DNA of 64,000 nt from RHLJ01 sp965222205. GTDB taxonomy: Bacteria > Bacteroidota > Rhodothermia > Balneolales > Balneolaceae. The stretch is taken from contig OZ244932.1 in assembly GCA_965222205.1 (NCBI GenBank), positions 62,001 to 126,000 of the forward strand. The letters run 5' to 3'. Below, piece by piece: positions 61,880 to 64,000 of this stretch (position 1 is its first letter; each line of letters begins with the position of its first letter). Both the position numbers and the translations under genes were made by a program. A model generated the notes under the pieces. That model was given only the letters and a program-made list of their open reading frames with translations, was not told the DNA's origin and did no database searches.

Positions 61880-62916
61880 GAAATTGGAATCTTTAGAGAC
61901 GCTGTAACAGTATTGTTGGACGAATTTTCAAGGCTCACTTCTGCAAATTGACCAAATATAATCTTCATCCTATCCATCAGGTTTCTCAACCCAATTCCTT
62001 CGGGTTTGTTTTCTTTTTTAAGCTGACCGGAATTTGTGACCGAGATACTCATTTGATTGTTATTCAGTATACTTGATATAACAATAACTCCAGTTGTTGT
62101 AAGTTGAGAAATCCCATGCTTTATTGCGTTTTCAACTAGCAATTGAATAGACATAGGGGGGATCTGTACGTTCAAGGTTCCCTTTTCTATCCTAAATTCA
62201 TAACTAAGTCTTTCTTCAAATTGCATCGACTCTAATTGAAGGTAGTTTTCTACAATTTCAAGTTCTTGTGATAGACTAACTTTTTCTGAGCTGTTGAATT
62301 GAATTGAATATCGTAGTAATTCAGAGATATGTGTTATCATATTGCGCGCTTTTTCCGGGTGGTTTAAAATGAGCGCACGTATATTGTTAAGGGCATTAAA
62401 TAAAAAGTGAGGGTTTATTTGGTTCTTTAAAATAGCCAACTCAGCCTCCTGGAGTGAAGTAAGTAATTCAAGTCTTTCAATTTCTTCTCTTCTTTTATTT
62501 CTGAAAAATATCACTCCCAAATAAATGGATGTCCATATGGTTAATATAAAGAACGTGTGTAGTACAATGCCTGTAAACCTTGTCCAATTGAAGACGATGT
62601 TTTCTTCAAGCGGAATAAAAATATATATGATAAAGCTTATAAATGCCTGACTAGCTATTGCGGTTAATAGCACACCTAAAATTATCCTTGGAATTAATTT
62701 AGTAAGGGGTAATTGAGGCCATTTTTTATATTGCAAAAAAAGTTTAAAAAGATGAGAGAAAAGAATTAAGGAAACAAAAATAATGGGTAGTACAATGGTT
62801 GTAAGTATTGAAACGGGGTTGTTAATTGTGAAAACCATTATGAGGATAAATAGAAAAATGGTATAAGCGCCCCATCCCAATAATTGACATAACCAATAAG
62901 ATATTTTGTTCGACAT
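61876..62916 (-). CDS. LytS/YehU-type sensor histidine kinase
   Basis: A 346-residue membrane kinase. Four hydrophobic segments (about 15-30, 36-58, 74-102 and 115-138) precede a coiled linker and the His_kinase domain with NQINPHFLFNALNNIR (His 170). Later elements are SIQLLVENAIKHGI (N-box near 258) and EGIGLRNLMDRMKI (near 312). It pairs with the overlapping LytTR gene. An alpha/beta hydrolase gene starts 44 bp upstream on the same strand. Confidence 0.93.
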   Translation of the reverse strand: MSNKISYWLCQLLGWGAYTIFLFILIMVFTINNPVSILTTIVLPIIFVSLILFSHLFKLFLQYKKWPQLPLTKLIPRIILGVLLTAIASQAFISFIIYIFIPLEENIVFNWTRFTGIVLHTFFILTIWTSIYLGVIFFRNKRREEIERLELLTSLQEAELAILKNQINPHFLFNALNNIRALILNHPEKARNMITHISELLRYSIQFNSSEKVSLSQELEIVENYLQLESMQFEERLSYEFRIEKGTLNVQIPPMSIQLLVENAIKHGISQLTTTGVIVISSILNNNQMSISVTNSGQLKKENKPEGIGLRNLMDRMKIIFGQFAEVSLENSSNNTVTASLKIPIS

Positions 62917-62960
62917 AAAGAGCTTTTAAAAGAAAAAATCAGTTTAACAACTATGTGATT

Positions 62961-63842
62961 TTATAAAAACTTCTTCAACCAACCAATAAAGAAGTCAGGG
63001 TCATCCCACATAATAAAGTGCTTTCCTTTGTCACTCATATCTATCTGAAGGTTTTCAAGATTAGCGTACTGAAGTTTATAACTTCTTAAAGCACCCTCTC
63101 TGGTTGCTCCATATTCTTTGCCAGCAATCCACGAACCCAGTACCAGAGCAGGGACATTTATTTTTTCCAAATCATCCCTGATGTCTGTTGTATTCATTTC
63201 ATACATTGCCTGAGCTATGGTCTCATTATCACTGGCCATATACCATTCTGTGGCAATATCAATATTTGACGAACTGGTAATCATCCACTTTAAAAATTCT
63301 TTTTGACCAGCTCTTTTTTCATCATCCGGACGAGTAGCTTGTCTCATCATGCCTGCTCTGTAATGAGTTGCATTTTCAGTAGCAGATTCTTCTGTTAAAG
63401 AGGAGTCACGGATTGCTGGCAAGAATGGCAGAGCATCTACGATTACGAGCTTAGACAACAAGTTAGGTTCTTCAATTGCGATGGTTAATGCTAAAAACCC
63501 TCCCAGGCTATGACCTATGATCGCTGGTTTCTTAATATTATTTTTTTGAATGTATTGAATAATACCATCTCTTATTTTTTCGAGATACTTACCCTCATGG
63601 TCATCCATAGGTTTATTTCCTGCAAATCCAGGTAATTCTATTACATGATATTGATAATTGCCACTCATAGATGAAATAGTTTCATGCCAAACAGAGCCAC
63701 TTGAGGTAAGTCCCGGTATTAATATAATTGGCTCACCGATACCGTGAACCGTAGATGTTAAGCCGTACTTGTTTTGAGAAAAAACAAGTGTTGATATAAA
63801 ACAGAAGAGTATGAGTAATGGAAGTTTTTTGAGATTCTGCAT
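62961..63842 (-). CDS. Exported alpha/beta hydrolase
   Basis: A 293-residue hydrolase with signal peptide (about 1-22). The fold's landmarks are clear: oxyanion loop IILIPGLTSSGSVWH (about 39-53), nucleophile elbow IIGHSLGGFLAL (Ser 112), and a late GKHFIMWDDPDFF with the catalytic His (about 276). It resembles non-heme haloperoxidase or acyl-ester hydrolases, but the substrate is unknown. Position just before a LytS/LytTR pair echoes the exported hydrolase operon divergent from the pair at 5777. The 158 bp before its start, up to the window edge, show no gene. Confidence 0.88.
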   Translation of the reverse strand: MQNLKKLPLLILFCFISTLVFSQNKYGLTSTVHGIGEPIILIPGLTSSGSVWHETISSMSGNYQYHVIELPGFAGNKPMDDHEGKYLEKIRDGIIQYIQKNNIKKPAIIGHSLGGFLALTIAIEEPNLLSKLVIVDALPFLPAIRDSSLTEESATENATHYRAGMMRQATRPDDEKRAGQKEFLKWMITSSSNIDIATEWYMASDNETIAQAMYEMNTTDIRDDLEKINVPALVLGSWIAGKEYGATREGALRSYKLQYANLENLQIDMSDKGKHFIMWDDPDFFIGWLKKFL

Positions 63843-64000
63843 GATACTGTTGTGCTTTCTATTCCTGTTGTCTCACAAAGTAATCGAGCCAGATAGGTTT
63901 TACTTGTGTCTTTTATTGTGCGGAATTAATAGCTCTTAAACGGCACTCAATACTGATAAGTGGGAGGTAAACCCGTATAGCCAAATGCTTACTTACTCTG

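Noticed and set aside
1..64000. CRISPR array, tRNA/rRNA genes, insertion sequences, phage genes
   Set aside because: I found no regularly spaced direct repeats, no tRNA-like cloverleaf with a conserved T-arm, and no transposase, integrase or phage structural protein among the translated frames.

Overview
The window looks like chromosome of a marine or halophilic bacterium of the Bacteroidota/Balneolota group, most likely Balneolota (Gracilimonas- or Balneola-like). The grounds are a C-terminal type IX secretion (T9SS) sorting domain with an NYPNPFNPSTT core, which is typical of Balneolota, Rhodothermota and Ignavibacteriota, a SusC/SusD pair with FecI/FecR, DUF4249 and LytS/LytTR families, A+T-rich DNA, and intergenic palindromic repeats. 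The taxon is inferred from gene content, not from a marker gene. I see no rRNA, tRNA, CRISPR array, transposase, integrase or phage gene.

Layout. 1-426: C-terminal part of a fatty acid hydroxylase. 423-5609 (-): a tightly packed five-gene operon of exported proteins (tandem alpha/beta hydrolase, NodB-type deacetylase, DUF1579-like, TraB/GumN-like), divergent from a LytS/LytTR pair (5777-7587). 7670-12099: AraC regulator, HExxH lipoprotein, a second LytS/LytTR pair and a small beta-barrel protein. 12297-30326: the main accessory region, a putative amino-sugar polysaccharide utilisation locus. It holds an SSS symporter with a 38-aa membrane microprotein, nagB, two exported PIG-L deacetylases, an ECF sigma/FecR pair, an STN-containing SusC with SusD, an MFS sugar transporter, a ROK kinase, a YetA/PL26-like enzyme and a DASS anion transporter. 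30801-34081: a TonB-dependent receptor coupled to a DUF4249 lipoprotein. 34078-43320: mostly housekeeping genes (WbqC-like, gltX, PBP4-type DD-carboxypeptidase, NhaC antiporter, TANGO2-like protein, PP2C/SpoIIE-type phosphatase). 43333-50663: a redox and metal region with a thioredoxin coupled to an MntR/DtxR-type repressor, DoxX, and an opposing TlpA - barrel - redoxin - redoxin - TonB receptor cluster whose receptor promoter carries a 36-bp perfect palindrome. 50830-60690: TolB-like lipoprotein, barrel and coiled-coil lipoproteins, SGNH hydrolase, AhpD-like protein, MutS2, PhzF, TauE/SafE and FkbM. 60747-63842 (-): GIY-YIG protein and an alpha/beta hydrolase with a third LytS/LytTR pair.

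How the parts may work together. In the 12-30 kb locus an extracytoplasmic lyase-like enzyme, SusC/D uptake and exported deacetylases could produce free glucosamine for an MFS permease, ROK kinase and NagB. That would deliver fructose-6-phosphate without a NagA step, and no nagA is visible here. The sigma/FecR/STN-SusC trio would make expression depend on substrate binding at the outer membrane. In the 43-50 kb region, an MntR-like repressor with a manganese-type ligand set lies opposite a receptor with a DtxR/MntR-like operator and a CxxC in its plug, next to three thioredoxin-fold exported proteins. This suggests metal-regulated, redox-linked uptake. Both scenarios are inference.

Intergenic DNA carries several dispersed palindromic repeat families.
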